A stretch of DNA of 64,000 nt from Galbitalea sp036271875 (GCA_036271875.1 DATAZU010000015.1:124001-188000), one strand, 5' to 3'. Numbered from the stretch's first letter, positions 24,036 to 33,856 are shown. Translations and numbers: made by a program. The notes: a model not told the origin generated them from the letters alone.

Positions 24036-26653
24036 CCCGCAGCGACCTCGAGCGGGAGAAGTTTCAGCGACTTGCCCGTCGACGCGTAGCCGGTCGAGGC
24101 ATGCGCGCGAGCAACGGCCGCGCGTTCCACTGACGGAATGCCGTAGGTCGTCGTCCGCTGGTACGCCTCGCGGCCAATGTCCGCTGCGAGCGTCTCGAGT
24201 TCGTCGACGGTCTTCTCCGAGCCGTTGTCTGCCCCGGCCATCCGGCTGATCGTCTCTTCCATCAGCGTGCCGCCGACGTCATCCGCGCCGCCCTGCAGCA
24301 TGAGCTGTGTTCCGGCGGTGCCGAGCTTGACCCACGAGGTCTGGATGTGGTCGATGCGGCCGTGCAGCATCAGCCTCGCGACGGCGTGGACGGCGCGGTT
24401 TTCCTGAGGCGTCGGGCCCGGGCGAGCAACGCCAGCGAGATACACGGGCGAGTTGGTGTGGATAAACGGCAGGAGTACAAACTCGGTAAAGCCGCCGGTC
24501 TCGTCCTGGATGCGCGACAGCGTGCGGAGGTGCCCGACCCAGTGGCTCGGGTTGTCGACGTGCCCGTACATCATGGTTGACGAGGAACGGATGCCCAGCC
24601 CGTGGGCCGTTGTCACGATCTCGATCCATGCGGACGCCGGCAGCTTGCCCTTGGTGAGCACCCAGCGCACCTCGTCGTCGAGGATCTCGGCAGCGGTGCC
24701 GGGGATCGTGTCGAGCCCGGCCGCCTGCGCTTCCTGCAGGAAGTCGTGATAGCTCATGCCCGTCCGAGCGGAACCATTGACGATCTCCATGGGGCTGAAC
24801 GCGTGCAGGTGGATGCCGGGTTGGCGTGACTTGACCTCGCGCGCGAGATCGAAGTATGCGGTACCCGGCAGATCCGGATGGATGCCGCCCTGCATGCAGA
24901 TTTCGGTCGCACCGATGTTCCATGCCTCGTCGACCCGGTCTCCGACCTGTTGCATGGAGAGCGTGAAGGCATCGGCATCCGTGCGCCGCTGGGCGAAGGC
25001 GCAGAACCGGCAGCCGGTGTAGCAAACGTTGGTGAAGTTGATGTTTCGGTTCACGACGTAGCCGATTCGGTCGCCAACGGTGTCGTGACGAACCCGATCG
25101 GCCAGGCCGGCCAGCGCGTCGAGATCACGACCCTCCGCGTTCAGGAGAGCGAGATACTCGGCATCGGTCAACCCGGCCGGGTCGGTCTCGGCGTGCAGCA
25201 GGGCGGCGCGGACCGCGGGATCGCCGACGTGGCCCTCCGTTCGACGAGTATCTCCGACGGTCTCGCGCAGTTCGGACCAGTCGCCGTACACGTCCTCGAA
25301 GTCGCTTCGCCGATCGGTGCTGCGGCCCTCCGTGTCGATCTCGGTGTGCAGGTTGACGCGTCCTGAGCCGAGCCATTCGGGATCGGGCTCCTGCCACGGC
25401 ATCCCGATCGGATTGCGACCCTCGACCGCGAGGCCGCGGTCATCGGCCAGCGCGCGAACATGCGGCAGCAGACGCGGGTCGAGCCATGGCTCCTCGGCGC
25501 GGACATAGTGCGGATGAACGGTCAGTCGCTCGTGCAACTGGTAGCCCGCGGCGGCGGTCAGCCGTGAGAGCTCATCGATCTCTGGCCACGGCCGCTCGGG
25601 ATTGACGTGGTCAGGCGTCAGTGGAGAAACGCCGCCCCAGTCGTCGATTCCGGCGCGGATGAGCATCGTCAACTCTTCCGGATCGGTGAGATTCGGCGGC
25701 GCCTGCAGCCGCGCGCCCGGGCCGAGCACGAGTTTCGAAACGGCGACTGCCGCGATGTACTCCTCGAGCGGCAGATCATCCCGGCGCATCATCGCGGTCG
25801 ACATCTTCGAGCGGAAGTTCTGGATGATCACCTCCTGGATGTGCCCGTGACGACGCGCGACGGCGCGGATCGCGAACATCCCCTCGACGCGTTCGGCATA
25901 CGTCTCGCCGATGCCGAGCAGAAGGCCCGTCGTGAACGGGACATTGGATCGACCGGCATCCTCGAGAACGCGCAGGCGAACGGCCGGGTCCTTGTCGGGC
26001 GATCCGAAGTGCGCCTCGCCCTTTTCGGTGTACAGGCGGGTCGAGGTTGTCTCGAGCATCATCCCCATGGAGGGTGACACCGGCTTGAGTCGCTGGATTT
26101 CTTCCCAGGTCATCACCCCGGGATTCATGTGGACGAGTAGCCCGGTCTCTTCGAGGATGCGGATTGCCATCGCACGCAGGTAGGTCAGCGTCGAATCGTA
26201 GCCGTTCGCATCCAGCCACTCGCGCGCTTCCGGCCAGCGCTCCTCGGGACGATCCCCGAGGGTGAAGAGCACCTCCTTGCATCCCATCGCCGCGCCCTGG
26301 CGCGCGACCTCGAGGATTTCGTCCGGAGACATGAACATGTCTTTGCCCTGGCGCTTCAGCTGCGCGGGCGTCTTCACGAACGCGCAGTAGTGGCAGCGGT
26401 CCTGGCAGAGGTGCGTGACCGGAATGAAGACCTTGCGCGAGTATGTGATGACGCCGGGGCGACCCGACTTCTCGAGTCCAGCGTCCCGCGCTCGCCCGGC
26501 CGCGAGAAGCAGGCGGTCGAGATCGGCGCCGCGTGCGTGCAGCAGGGTTTCCGCTTCCGTCGCATCGATGGTCACGCCGGTCTCGGCGCGTTTGAGTGCG
26601 CGAGAAATGGCGGATGCGGTGGGGACGAACTCGGTGGCGGAGTCGACAGACAT
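24029..26653 (-). CDS. fbiC: 7,8-didemethyl-8-hydroxy-5-deazariboflavin (FO) synthase, fused CofG-CofH
   Basis: 874 residues. Two radical-SAM enzymes in one chain make FO, the deazaflavin core of F420, from tyrosine and the ribityl-uracil intermediate of riboflavin synthesis. The CofG half has its 4Fe-4S motif at Cys83, Cys87, Cys90 (HLCQDRCHYCAFV). The CofH half has Cys544, Cys548, Cys551 (NVCYTGCRFCAFAQ). Fusion is the actinobacterial arrangement. ATG 26653 has GGAAG upstream. Probably follows fbiA in the same direction, with a 166-base gap that may hold its own promoter. Confidence 0.98.
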   Translation of the reverse strand: MSVDSATEFVPTASAISRALKRAETGVTIDATEAETLLHARGADLDRLLLAAGRARDAGLEKSGRPGVITYSRKVFIPVTHLCQDRCHYCAFVKTPAQLKRQGKDMFMSPDEILEVARQGAAMGCKEVLFTLGDRPEERWPEAREWLDANGYDSTLTYLRAMAIRILEETGLLVHMNPGVMTWEEIQRLKPVSPSMGMMLETTSTRLYTEKGEAHFGSPDKDPAVRLRVLEDAGRSNVPFTTGLLLGIGETYAERVEGMFAIRAVARRHGHIQEVIIQNFRSKMSTAMMRRDDLPLEEYIAAVAVSKLVLGPGARLQAPPNLTDPEELTMLIRAGIDDWGGVSPLTPDHVNPERPWPEIDELSRLTAAAGYQLHERLTVHPHYVRAEEPWLDPRLLPHVRALADDRGLAVEGRNPIGMPWQEPDPEWLGSGRVNLHTEIDTEGRSTDRRSDFEDVYGDWSELRETVGDTRRTEGHVGDPAVRAALLHAETDPAGLTDAEYLALLNAEGRDLDALAGLADRVRHDTVGDRIGYVVNRNINFTNVCYTGCRFCAFAQRRTDADAFTLSMQQVGDRVDEAWNIGATEICMQGGIHPDLPGTAYFDLAREVKSRQPGIHLHAFSPMEIVNGSARTGMSYHDFLQEAQAAGLDTIPGTAAEILDDEVRWVLTKGKLPASAWIEIVTTAHGLGIRSSSTMMYGHVDNPSHWVGHLRTLSRIQDETGGFTEFVLLPFIHTNSPVYLAGVARPGPTPQENRAVHAVARLMLHGRIDHIQTSWVKLGTAGTQLMLQGGADDVGGTLMEETISRMAGADNGSEKTVDELETLAADIGREAYQRTTTYGIPSVERAAVARAHASTGYASTGKSLKLLPLEVAAGH

Positions 26654-26819
26654 TGCCCAGCTTCCAGACAGGAGACGATTTCACCCAAAGCCAGGCGCAC
26701 AACTAAATCCCTTTGAGTCTACGTCTTTACTCTTTTCAGGAGGTTGTGTGTGCAGAGTGGCAGGAGTTTGGTGTGGACTAGTCACCAGCCTCATCCGTCA
26801 CAGGTGTTCCTGAAAAAGG

Positions 26820-27821
26820 TCAGGTCGCGGCGGCCAGAGCCGCCGCCGCGAGTGCGGCACTCGTTGGGATATCGCGCATCCAGAGTGGAACAACGGATGT
26901 TCGGATGCCTGCCGCCTCGATGTCCGCCGCAAGCGCCGCATCCTCTTCGCCGATGAGCCACGCATCAAGCAGCCCCCCGGATCCTCGCGAGCCGTAGTGT
27001 CGCGCCACCGCGGACGCTGAGGTGTCGACGCCGATCGCGGCGAGACAGGCATCCGCCATTCCGCGAACGACCGCACCGCCGATGATGGGGGAGACGCCGA
27101 CGACGCGCGCTCGCGTCGAGGCAACGGCGTCTCGGATGCCCGGGATGCCGAGGATTGTACCGATCGACACAACGGGATTCGATGGCGCAAGCAGCACAAC
27201 GTCCGCCCGGGCGATCGCGTCGAGAACGCCGTCCGCCGGCGCCGCCGTTTCGACTCCGCGCTGCACGAATGCGCGCGCTGGCAGCGTCGCACGGTGACGG
27301 GTCCACCACTCTTGGAAGTGCATCGTCTCGCCGCCATCGACGAGGACGTGGGTCTCGACCTCCGCGTTTGTGGCCGGGATCAGTCGAACGCCGAGCGGCC
27401 AGCGGGATGTGATGCGCTCCGTTGCCTCGGCGAGCGTCAGGCCGTCGCGCAGCATCGAGGTGCGGGCGAGGTGAGTCCCGATATCCAGGTCGCCGAGCGT
27501 GAACCATGGCCAGCCGACGTCATACGCGCGCAGTTCGCCGCTCACCCGTTCGGTTTCGCCGACGCGGCCCCAACCGCGAACCTCGTCATTTTGCCCGGCA
27601 AGGGTGTACATGATCGAGTCGAGATCGGGGGCGATTCGTAAGCCGCTCAGCCACATGTCGTCGCCCGTGTTGACGATGGCGGTGAGGGATTCCGCGGTTT
27701 CGTGCTCGCCCCCGGTGGTCTGGCGGACGTGTTCGCGCAGTCCGCGCAGAAACCGGGCACCGCCGACACCGCCGCTCAAAACAGTGATCTTCACCGCAGC
27801 AACGTTAGTGGTCCGGTCCAT
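26820..27821 (-). CDS. fbiA: 2-phospho-L-lactate/PEP transferase (F420-0 forming)
   Basis: 333 residues from ATG 27821, chosen because GAAGGA lies seven bases upstream; an internal GTG before KITVLSGG lacks a site. Also called cofD. Transfers the phospholactyl or enolpyruvyl group from the CofC product to FO. Motifs: VLSGGVGGARFLRGL, IVNTGDDMWLSGLRIAPDLDSIMYT (metal and FO binding, read in two parts), FTLGDLDIGTHLART and LLAPSNPVVSIGTILGIPG. Completes the F420 set with cofC, cofE and fbiC in this window. Confidence 0.96.
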   Translation of the reverse strand: MDRTTNVAAVKITVLSGGVGGARFLRGLREHVRQTTGGEHETAESLTAIVNTGDDMWLSGLRIAPDLDSIMYTLAGQNDEVRGWGRVGETERVSGELRAYDVGWPWFTLGDLDIGTHLARTSMLRDGLTLAEATERITSRWPLGVRLIPATNAEVETHVLVDGGETMHFQEWWTRHRATLPARAFVQRGVETAAPADGVLDAIARADVVLLAPSNPVVSIGTILGIPGIRDAVASTRARVVGVSPIIGGAVVRGMADACLAAIGVDTSASAVARHYGSRGSGGLLDAWLIGEEDAALAADIEAAGIRTSVVPLWMRDIPTSAALAAAALAAAT

Positions 27822-27883
27822 TTGGCAGTCCTTCGAAGCAGATTGGCAGTTACCTTTACCATCGTTTCTGGCAGACTCATGAG
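27822..27883. promoter_or_regulatory. fbiA/moxR divergent spacer with TTGGCAGT repeats
   Basis: TTGGCAGT occurs at 27822-27829 and 27843-27850, 21 bases apart, and TGGCAG again at 27869. Direct repeats at two helical turns suggest a regulator binding here for the F420 gene fbiA, for moxR, or both. No regulator gene is adjacent. Confidence 0.35.
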
Positions 27884-28924
27884 GTGAATTCATTCCCCGC
27901 GAAATTCGAGCCGGGACACGCCGAAGTGTCACTGCCCGTCGCGGAGCCCATGCCGATCGACGAGTTTCTGAAGTACAGCGCCGACATCGTCTCAACAATC
28001 GAGACCGTGATCGACGGCAAGCGCGAAGCAATCGAGATCGCGCTGACCGTGCTCCTGGCCGAAGGCCACCTGCTGATTGAGGACGTCCCCGGTGTCGGCA
28101 AGACCATGCTGGCCCGCGCGCTGGCGAGAAGCGTCGACTGCTCGGTTTCGCGCATCCAGTTCACTCCCGACCTGTTGCCCGCCGATATCACGGGTGTCTC
28201 CGTGTTCAATCAGTCCGAGCGCGAGTTCGAATTCAAGCCTGGGCCGGTGTTCGCGAACATCGTGATCGGCGACGAGATCAACCGCGCGTCCCCGAAGACC
28301 CAGTCCGCCCTGCTCGAAAGCATGGAGGAGCGTCAGGTCACGGTCGACGGCAAGACCTACCTGCTGGCAAATCCCTTCACGGTTGTCGCAACACAGAACC
28401 CGATCGAGATGGAGGGCACATACGCTTTGCCCGAGGCTCAGCGGGACCGCTTCATGGCACGCATTTCGATGGGCTATCCCGACCAGGATTCCGAGATCGA
28501 GATGCTGCGTACTCGCGCGACATCCAGCCCATTGGATGCGCTGACGCCGGTTATCGGGGCGACGGAACTGTCGTCCATGATTGCGACCGCTCGCGCTGTG
28601 TTTGCGAGCCCGCCGGTCGAGCAGTACGCGGTCGCGATCGCCCAGGCCACGAGGCGCGACTCGGAGCTTCGCCTCGGCGCCAGCCCGCGAGCGACGCTTC
28701 AGCTGGTCCGCGCGGCTAAAGCGCGCGCCGCGCTCGACGGTCGTGAGTTTGTGCTTCCGGACGACATCAACGCGCTCGCCGTCGCGGTGCTCAGCCACCG
28801 GCTGATCCCGTCGGGTCGGGTCGGGGTGACGGTCGGCGGATACTCCGGAGAAACGATCGCGGAGATCGTCACTCGCATCGTGGCGGAGACGCCCGTCCCG
28901 CTGGGCGCCAGACACACCGACTGA
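27884..28924 (+). CDS. MoxR-family AAA+ ATPase
   Basis: 346 residues from GTG 27884. Walker A LIEDVPGVGKTMLARALA, Walker B IVIGDEINRASPKTQSALLE, sensor ATQNPIEMEGTYALPEAQRDRF. MoxR ATPases act as chaperones that mature or load partner proteins, often with DUF58 and VWA proteins. The next two genes (DUF58, transglutaminase-like) are the usual partners, with a 1-base gap and a 4-base overlap, so this is one operon. It diverges from fbiA across a 62-base intergenic stretch. Confidence 0.93.
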   Translation: MNSFPAKFEPGHAEVSLPVAEPMPIDEFLKYSADIVSTIETVIDGKREAIEIALTVLLAEGHLLIEDVPGVGKTMLARALARSVDCSVSRIQFTPDLLPADITGVSVFNQSEREFEFKPGPVFANIVIGDEINRASPKTQSALLESMEERQVTVDGKTYLLANPFTVVATQNPIEMEGTYALPEAQRDRFMARISMGYPDQDSEIEMLRTRATSSPLDALTPVIGATELSSMIATARAVFASPPVEQYAVAIAQATRRDSELRLGASPRATLQLVRAAKARAALDGREFVLPDDINALAVAVLSHRLIPSGRVGVTVGGYSGETIAEIVTRIVAETPVPLGARHTD

Positions 28925-28925
28925 C

Positions 28926-30275
28926 ATGACCGACGCGCAAGCCCCGTCTCGTTCTCCCCGCGATGCTGCACCCCGTGAAGCACCCCCCGGGGCGAAGCCG
29001 CGCCAGAGCCTGACGCGTCCCACCGCGCGTGGAATCGCGTTTCTGGTCGTTGGTGTGGGTTCTGGCGTCTTTGCCTATGTGATCGGGCGATCCGAGTTTC
29101 TGTACGCGACCGGCCTGCTCGTTTTGTTGCCTGTTATCGCATTCCTCGTCGTAAGGTTGCGACCGCTTCGTCTCACGGTCACCCGAACCTTCTCACCGCC
29201 GGTCGTCACCGCGGGGACACCGACCGTTGTCGAACTGTCAGTCCGCAACGTTTCCGGGATCGCGTCCCCGGCGGCAACCTGGTACGACCACATCCCGTGG
29301 TTCCCTCATCGGGCCGGGCCCGGTGACCTGCCGGTCATGCAGGCGGGCGGCTCTGCGCGATCGACTCGAAGTTCCCGGATGGGGTATTCGCTTCGGCCGT
29401 CCCTGCGCGGTGTCTACGACATCGGCCCGCTTGATGTCAGCTACACCGACCCGTTCGGGCTCGCGATTGGCCGACTCCAGGTGGGCAGCAGCCAGTCGCT
29501 CTACGTGATTCCGCTGGTCGTCCCGCTCGGAGAGAGCGTCTCGCTCGCGGTCTCCGGCGAGGGATCCGCGCGACTCATCCAGCACATGGCGACGGGCAAC
29601 GACGACGACCTGATGACCCGCGAGTATCGGATCGGCGACGCGCTGCGGCGGGTGCACTGGCGCGCTTCGGCTCGTCACGGCGAGCTCATGGTGCGCCAGG
29701 AGGAGCAGCGCAGCTATCCGGAGGCCCGCCTCATCCTTGACACGCGAGTTGACGGATACTCCGGTTTCGTCGCATCCGGTGAAGCTCCCGATGTTGGGTT
29801 CTCCCGGTTCGAGTGGGCGATCACGATGATCGCCTCGGTGGGCGTTCACCTGCACCGATCGGGTTTTCTGGTGCAGATCCTCGAGACGGGGCCGCGCCAA
29901 ATCGCGCCGCTCGGTGACGCGAACCAGGGATCGGGTCAGGATGTCGAATTCCTGCTCAGTCTCGCGGGCGTTCGGTTGACCGATCCGGCGCCCATGATCG
30001 GCGATGGGAATGACGAGCGGGCGCTCGGAGCTCTCGGTCCCGTGTTTGCCGTCGTCGCCAATCCGCCGGCCGATACGCTGCGCTGGATTACGGCACACCG
30101 TCGTCCGTATGAGGCGGGTGTGGCGTTCGTTCTTGACACCGGCAATCCCGCGGTTGCGGAGAGCATGCACGCGGCGGGATGGATTGTCGTTCCCGTGACG
30201 GACCAGTCTGACGCGGCGCTCGCCTGGGCTGCCGTTGAGCGGATGACCGCGCTGAGCCCGACGGAACGCCGATGA
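28926..30275 (+). CDS. DUF58-domain membrane protein
   Basis: 449 residues. Disordered, Pro-rich N-terminus, then two membrane helices (residues ~38-80), then a beta-rich region (LRLTVTRTFSPPVVTAGTPT) and the DUF58 core with its signature REYRIGDALRRVHWRASARH and ELMVRQEEQRSYPEARLILD. DUF58 proteins pair with MoxR ATPases and membrane transglutaminases; a role in envelope assembly or stress has been suggested for such clusters. Starts 1 base after moxR and overlaps the transglutaminase gene (ATGA). Confidence 0.9.
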   Translation: MTDAQAPSRSPRDAAPREAPPGAKPRQSLTRPTARGIAFLVVGVGSGVFAYVIGRSEFLYATGLLVLLPVIAFLVVRLRPLRLTVTRTFSPPVVTAGTPTVVELSVRNVSGIASPAATWYDHIPWFPHRAGPGDLPVMQAGGSARSTRSSRMGYSLRPSLRGVYDIGPLDVSYTDPFGLAIGRLQVGSSQSLYVIPLVVPLGESVSLAVSGEGSARLIQHMATGNDDDLMTREYRIGDALRRVHWRASARHGELMVRQEEQRSYPEARLILDTRVDGYSGFVASGEAPDVGFSRFEWAITMIASVGVHLHRSGFLVQILETGPRQIAPLGDANQGSGQDVEFLLSLAGVRLTDPAPMIGDGNDERALGALGPVFAVVANPPADTLRWITAHRRPYEAGVAFVLDTGNPAVAESMHAAGWIVVPVTDQSDAALAWAAVERMTALSPTERR

Positions 30276-32569
30276 GCGGCGCGACGGCGACCCCTCCAGG
30301 ACCAGCCACCGTTTCTCGGTTCTTCGCCCGGGGAAACGAAGCGCCGACCGGCGGCGACATCCGAATGAGCGCCCTGCTTTTGCTTGCGCTCGCGGTAGCC
30401 ATCACCGGTCTGCACAACGTGCTCGAGGACATCGGTTGGTGGTTCCCGGCGTTCGGCGTCATGTTCGTTGTCTTCGCCGTCGCCGCGGTTGTTCGGTTTT
30501 ACAGTCGTCGCAGCTGGGCTGGCACGGCGGCCGGTGTCGTCGCAGCGATCATCATCCTCACGCTGTTTTTTGCGGCCGATGCGTCATTCCTCGGATTCGT
30601 CCCCACCGGGGACACCGTCGCTCGCTTCGTGAACCTGACGAACACCGGCAATGACTCGATTGCGCGACAAACGCTGCCAGCATTCGCGACGAGCGGCATC
30701 CAGTTTCTGATCTGCCTCGCCGTTGCGGGTATTGCCATATTCATGGATGCGGTCGCCAACTGGCTGAGACTGCCCGCCCTCGTGGGCATTCCACTGCTGA
30801 TTGTTGTGGTCATCCCGAGCATCATTATCGCGAGCCTCGCGGATGGTCTGACGTTCGAGCTGACCGCCATCGTCTACCTGCTGATCGTGCTGTTTCGGGG
30901 CAGACGCGTCCAGCCGGCCGTCGCGATATCGGCCGGTGTGATCGCGGTGCTCGGCGCCCTGGTGACGCCGATCGTGTTGCCGTCGGTTGCCGTCGGAGGC
31001 ACGACCGGATCCGGGCTCGGCGTGCTCGCACAGTCGATCAATCCGATCATCAACCTCGGAAACGATCTGCGGGACTCGGATGCGGCGCCCGCCCTCAGCT
31101 ATACGACGACCTCGAGCACGGGCGAGTATCTGCAGCTCACCACCCTTGATTCGTTCGTCGGCGATCAGTGGGCGCCGGCGACTCCCATACTCAAAGGGAG
31201 TCACTCGGTCAAGGCAATTGGTGCCCCTCCCGGACTGACCTCCGCGGTGGGATCCTCCCGGGTATCGACGACCGTCCAGGTTGCTGGCGCGTCGAGCCCG
31301 TGGCTTCCTGTGCCGTACCCCGCGGCGAGCGTCGCGGGGCTCAAGGGAACCTGGCTGTGGCAGAACGGGTCGCTCGCAATTCGTTCGGACAACGCGTCAA
31401 CGCAGGGCCAGCGCTACTCGGTCGCGAGCCTGGACATCGAGCCGACCATTCAGCAGCTTGAGGCGGCGGGGTCCGGAACGTCATCGAGCAACGCGCTGGC
31501 CAAGGTCCCGGCCGGACTCAATCCGATTGTGGCGGCGACCGCGAAGAAGGTTGTCGGCAACGCGAAGACGGACTTCGACAAGGCGGTCGCCTTGCAAAAG
31601 TGGTTCACCGGCGGCACATTCACGTACTCAACGAAAGCTCCCAAGGCTGCGGGATATGACGGATCGGGGCTCAACGTCATCGTGCCGTTTCTGAAGGACA
31701 AGAGCGGCTATTGCGTGCACTTCGCGACCACGATGGCGGTCATGGCGCGCACGCTGGGCATTCCGTCGCGCGTTGCCGTTGGATTCCTGCCCGGCAAACT
31801 GACACACGTCGGCAGCGCGGGGACGGACGTTTACCAGGTGTCGTCGAGCGATATGCACGCGTGGCCCGAGTTGTATTTCAAGAACATCGGCTGGGTGCGA
31901 TTCGAACCGACGCCGAGCAAGGGTTTCGAGCCCAACTTCCCCAGCGCGCCGGGAACCGGCACGACGATCGGCCCGACGGCCCCGTCGAGCACTGCGCCGA
32001 CGGACACGGCGACAACCGCGCCGATCAAGGCGCCGAAGCTACCGAACCAGGGCGCGAACTCGACTCGGTCCGCACTGAGCGACAACACCGTCTCCCCGAC
32101 GGCGAGCTTCGGCAGTCTCGGTGCTCTCGCGATCCTGCTTCTCGTCGCGGCGCCCGCCTTCATTCGGATTGGCATCCGTAGACGGCGGCTCGATCAGATC
32201 AGGCAGGGCGTCGACCCCGCCGGGTGGTCGTGGCAGGAGTTGCGCGAATCGGCTCGGGATCTCGGCATCCATGCTCCGACGTCACTCACTCCGGCCGAGC
32301 TGACCGCAGCACTGACCGAATACCTCGAGCGCGCACCGAAACGGACCGCGGCAGCGGTGCGGGCGCTTGCCCAGCTGCAGGCGCTTGTCGAAGACGAGTC
32401 GTACGGCGTGCCTGCGTATCGCTATAACGGCGAGCAGATGGCGGAGGAGCTGGTCACTGTGCTGCGCGGACTCCGTTCTGCGACGCGGGCGGCAAACCGG
32501 ATCAGCGCGACGATCGTTCCGCCAACGCTCGTGGATCGGGTGTTGGGCCGCAGCGCCGCGACGGCGTAG
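30272..32569 (+). CDS. Transglutaminase-like membrane protein
   Basis: 765 residues. Six or so N-terminal membrane helices (residues ~30-235), a large extracytoplasmic part, then a transglutaminase-like (papain-fold) domain with catalytic Cys in KSGYCVHFATTMAVMARTLG, His in SSDMHAWPELYF and the Asp side in FEPTPS. A Thr/Pro-rich linker leads to one more membrane helix (GALAILLLVAAPAFI) and a cytoplasmic helical tail. Last gene of the moxR-DUF58 operon. Whether it is a peptidase or cross-linking enzyme cannot be told. Confidence 0.92.
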   Translation: MSGATATPPGPATVSRFFARGNEAPTGGDIRMSALLLLALAVAITGLHNVLEDIGWWFPAFGVMFVVFAVAAVVRFYSRRSWAGTAAGVVAAIIILTLFFAADASFLGFVPTGDTVARFVNLTNTGNDSIARQTLPAFATSGIQFLICLAVAGIAIFMDAVANWLRLPALVGIPLLIVVVIPSIIIASLADGLTFELTAIVYLLIVLFRGRRVQPAVAISAGVIAVLGALVTPIVLPSVAVGGTTGSGLGVLAQSINPIINLGNDLRDSDAAPALSYTTTSSTGEYLQLTTLDSFVGDQWAPATPILKGSHSVKAIGAPPGLTSAVGSSRVSTTVQVAGASSPWLPVPYPAASVAGLKGTWLWQNGSLAIRSDNASTQGQRYSVASLDIEPTIQQLEAAGSGTSSSNALAKVPAGLNPIVAATAKKVVGNAKTDFDKAVALQKWFTGGTFTYSTKAPKAAGYDGSGLNVIVPFLKDKSGYCVHFATTMAVMARTLGIPSRVAVGFLPGKLTHVGSAGTDVYQVSSSDMHAWPELYFKNIGWVRFEPTPSKGFEPNFPSAPGTGTTIGPTAPSSTAPTDTATTAPIKAPKLPNQGANSTRSALSDNTVSPTASFGSLGALAILLLVAAPAFIRIGIRRRRLDQIRQGVDPAGWSWQELRESARDLGIHAPTSLTPAELTAALTEYLERAPKRTAAAVRALAQLQALVEDESYGVPAYRYNGEQMAEELVTVLRGLRSATRAANRISATIVPPTLVDRVLGRSAATA

Positions 32570-32572
32570 CCA

Positions 32573-32617
32573 CCCTTCGACAAGCCAGGGATCCGGTCGC
32601 CGAGCCTGTCGAAGCGC
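32573..32617. repeat. Dispersed 23-mer repeat, inverted pair between convergent genes
   Basis: A forward-type unit (32573-32594) is followed at once by a reverse-type unit (32595-32617). The arms share CTTCGACA and GCCTGTCGAAG pairings with a few mismatches and can form a hairpin. It lies between the stops of the transglutaminase and acyl-CoA dehydrogenase genes, so it may also act as a bidirectional terminator, although no T-tract is present. Confidence 0.75.
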
Positions 32618-32630
32618 CCGCCACGGGGCC

Positions 32631-33830
32631 CTACACGAACGCGCTGAGCCCCGTGATCGCCTTGCCGACGATGAGTGAGTTCATCTGGCGGGTGCCCTCG
32701 AACGTATAGATGGCCTCTGCATCCGCGAACGGCTTGGCGACGCCGTTCTCGAGCACGATGCCGTTTCCACCGAGCGCCTCGCGGCAAAGCGCAACGGTTT
32801 CGCGTGCCCGACTAGTGACAAACGCCTTTGCAAGCGCGGACTGCGCATCCGTCTGGCGGCCCTCATCCAGGAGTCGTGACACCTGCATGCACATCGCGAT
32901 GCTCGCGGTGATGTTGCCGAGCGACTGGGAGAGCAGATCCTGGACGAGCTGGAAGCTGCCGATCGGCTTGCCGAACTGCATCCGCTCCTTCGCATAGCGG
33001 ACGGCGGCCTCGTATGCGCCGATCGAGTTGCCGACCGCCTGCCAGGCGACGCCGGCGCGGGTGAGGCGAAGGACGACCGCGAGGTCGCGGAATCCGTTGA
33101 TCTTCTGCAGCCTGTCCTCTTCGGCAACTTCGACGTTGGTCAGCGTGATGTCCGCGTTCTGGACGATGCGAAGGCTCTGCTTGTCCTCGATCTTGGTCGC
33201 AGTAAACCCGGGCGAATCCGTGTTAACGATGAACCCCTTGACCTGGTCGTCGGCCTTGTCGCGAGCCCAAATGACGACGACGTTCGCAAACGTCGCGTTG
33301 CCGATCCAGCGCTTCGCACCGTTGAGTACCCAGGTGTCACCCTTGCGTTCGGCGGTCGTGTTGAGACCCCGCGCGGTGTCGGATCCGGACAGCGGTTCGG
33401 TCAGCCCGAAGGCTCCCATGACTTCGCCGGATGCGAGCTTCGGCAGCCAGAGGGCGCGCTGCTCATCCGATCCACCGACGCCGAGCGCGCCCATCGCGAG
33501 GCCGCCCTGTACGCCGGAGAACGTCGTGAGCGACGAGTCGACGCGTGCCATCTCCATCCCGCACCAGCCGCGGAAAACCGCGCTGTTCGCGAAGTGGCCG
33601 GACTCTTCCCATTCCGGACCGAATACGCCGAGCGCGGCGATGCCGGGGACGAGCTGAAACGGCATCTCCGCGCGCGCCCAGTACTCGTTCGCGATCGGTG
33701 CGACCTCGCGCTCGAAGAACGACCTAATCTCGAGAACCCTGTCGTTTTCGCGATCGGTGAGCTGGTCCTGGAAGAAGTAGAAATCGCTCTCGAGCAGGTT
33801 GCTGGTGCGGGGCGCATCCGTAATCGTCAT
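32631..33830 (-). CDS. Acyl-CoA dehydrogenase, glutaryl-CoA-dehydrogenase-like
   Basis: 399 residues from ATG 33830. FAD flavoprotein that oxidises an acyl-CoA. Segments: FGLTEPLSGSDTARGLNT and WVLNGAKRWIGNA (FAD/substrate), QFGKPIGSFQLVQD, and the catalytic-base region YTFEGTRQMNSLIVGKAITG with Glu378. That position and the ending GKAITGLSAFV resemble the glutaryl-CoA dehydrogenase branch, but specificity is not certain. A palindrome typical of TetR operators lies 11-26 bases upstream of the start. Confidence 0.9.
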   Translation of the reverse strand: MTITDAPRTSNLLESDFYFFQDQLTDRENDRVLEIRSFFEREVAPIANEYWARAEMPFQLVPGIAALGVFGPEWEESGHFANSAVFRGWCGMEMARVDSSLTTFSGVQGGLAMGALGVGGSDEQRALWLPKLASGEVMGAFGLTEPLSGSDTARGLNTTAERKGDTWVLNGAKRWIGNATFANVVVIWARDKADDQVKGFIVNTDSPGFTATKIEDKQSLRIVQNADITLTNVEVAEEDRLQKINGFRDLAVVLRLTRAGVAWQAVGNSIGAYEAAVRYAKERMQFGKPIGSFQLVQDLLSQSLGNITASIAMCMQVSRLLDEGRQTDAQSALAKAFVTSRARETVALCREALGGNGIVLENGVAKPFADAEAIYTFEGTRQMNSLIVGKAITGLSAFV

Positions 33831-33840
33831 GACCCCATTA

Positions 33841-33856
33841 CATACCAACCGGTATG
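33841..33856. promoter_or_regulatory. Putative TetR-type operator of the acyl-CoA dehydrogenase gene
   Basis: CATACCAACCGGTATG: perfect 6-base arms around AACC, located 11 bases before the ATG at 33830. ACC/GGT-containing palindromes of this type are bound by TetR-family repressors of fatty-acid genes in actinobacteria. No TetR gene is in the window, so the regulator is unknown. The surrounding 33831-34073 stretch holds no other gene that I can support. Confidence 0.5.

Noticed and set aside
29238..30170. 310-codon leftward frame opposite the DUF58 gene
   Set aside because: Shadow frame; no motif, and DUF58 signature is on the other strand.
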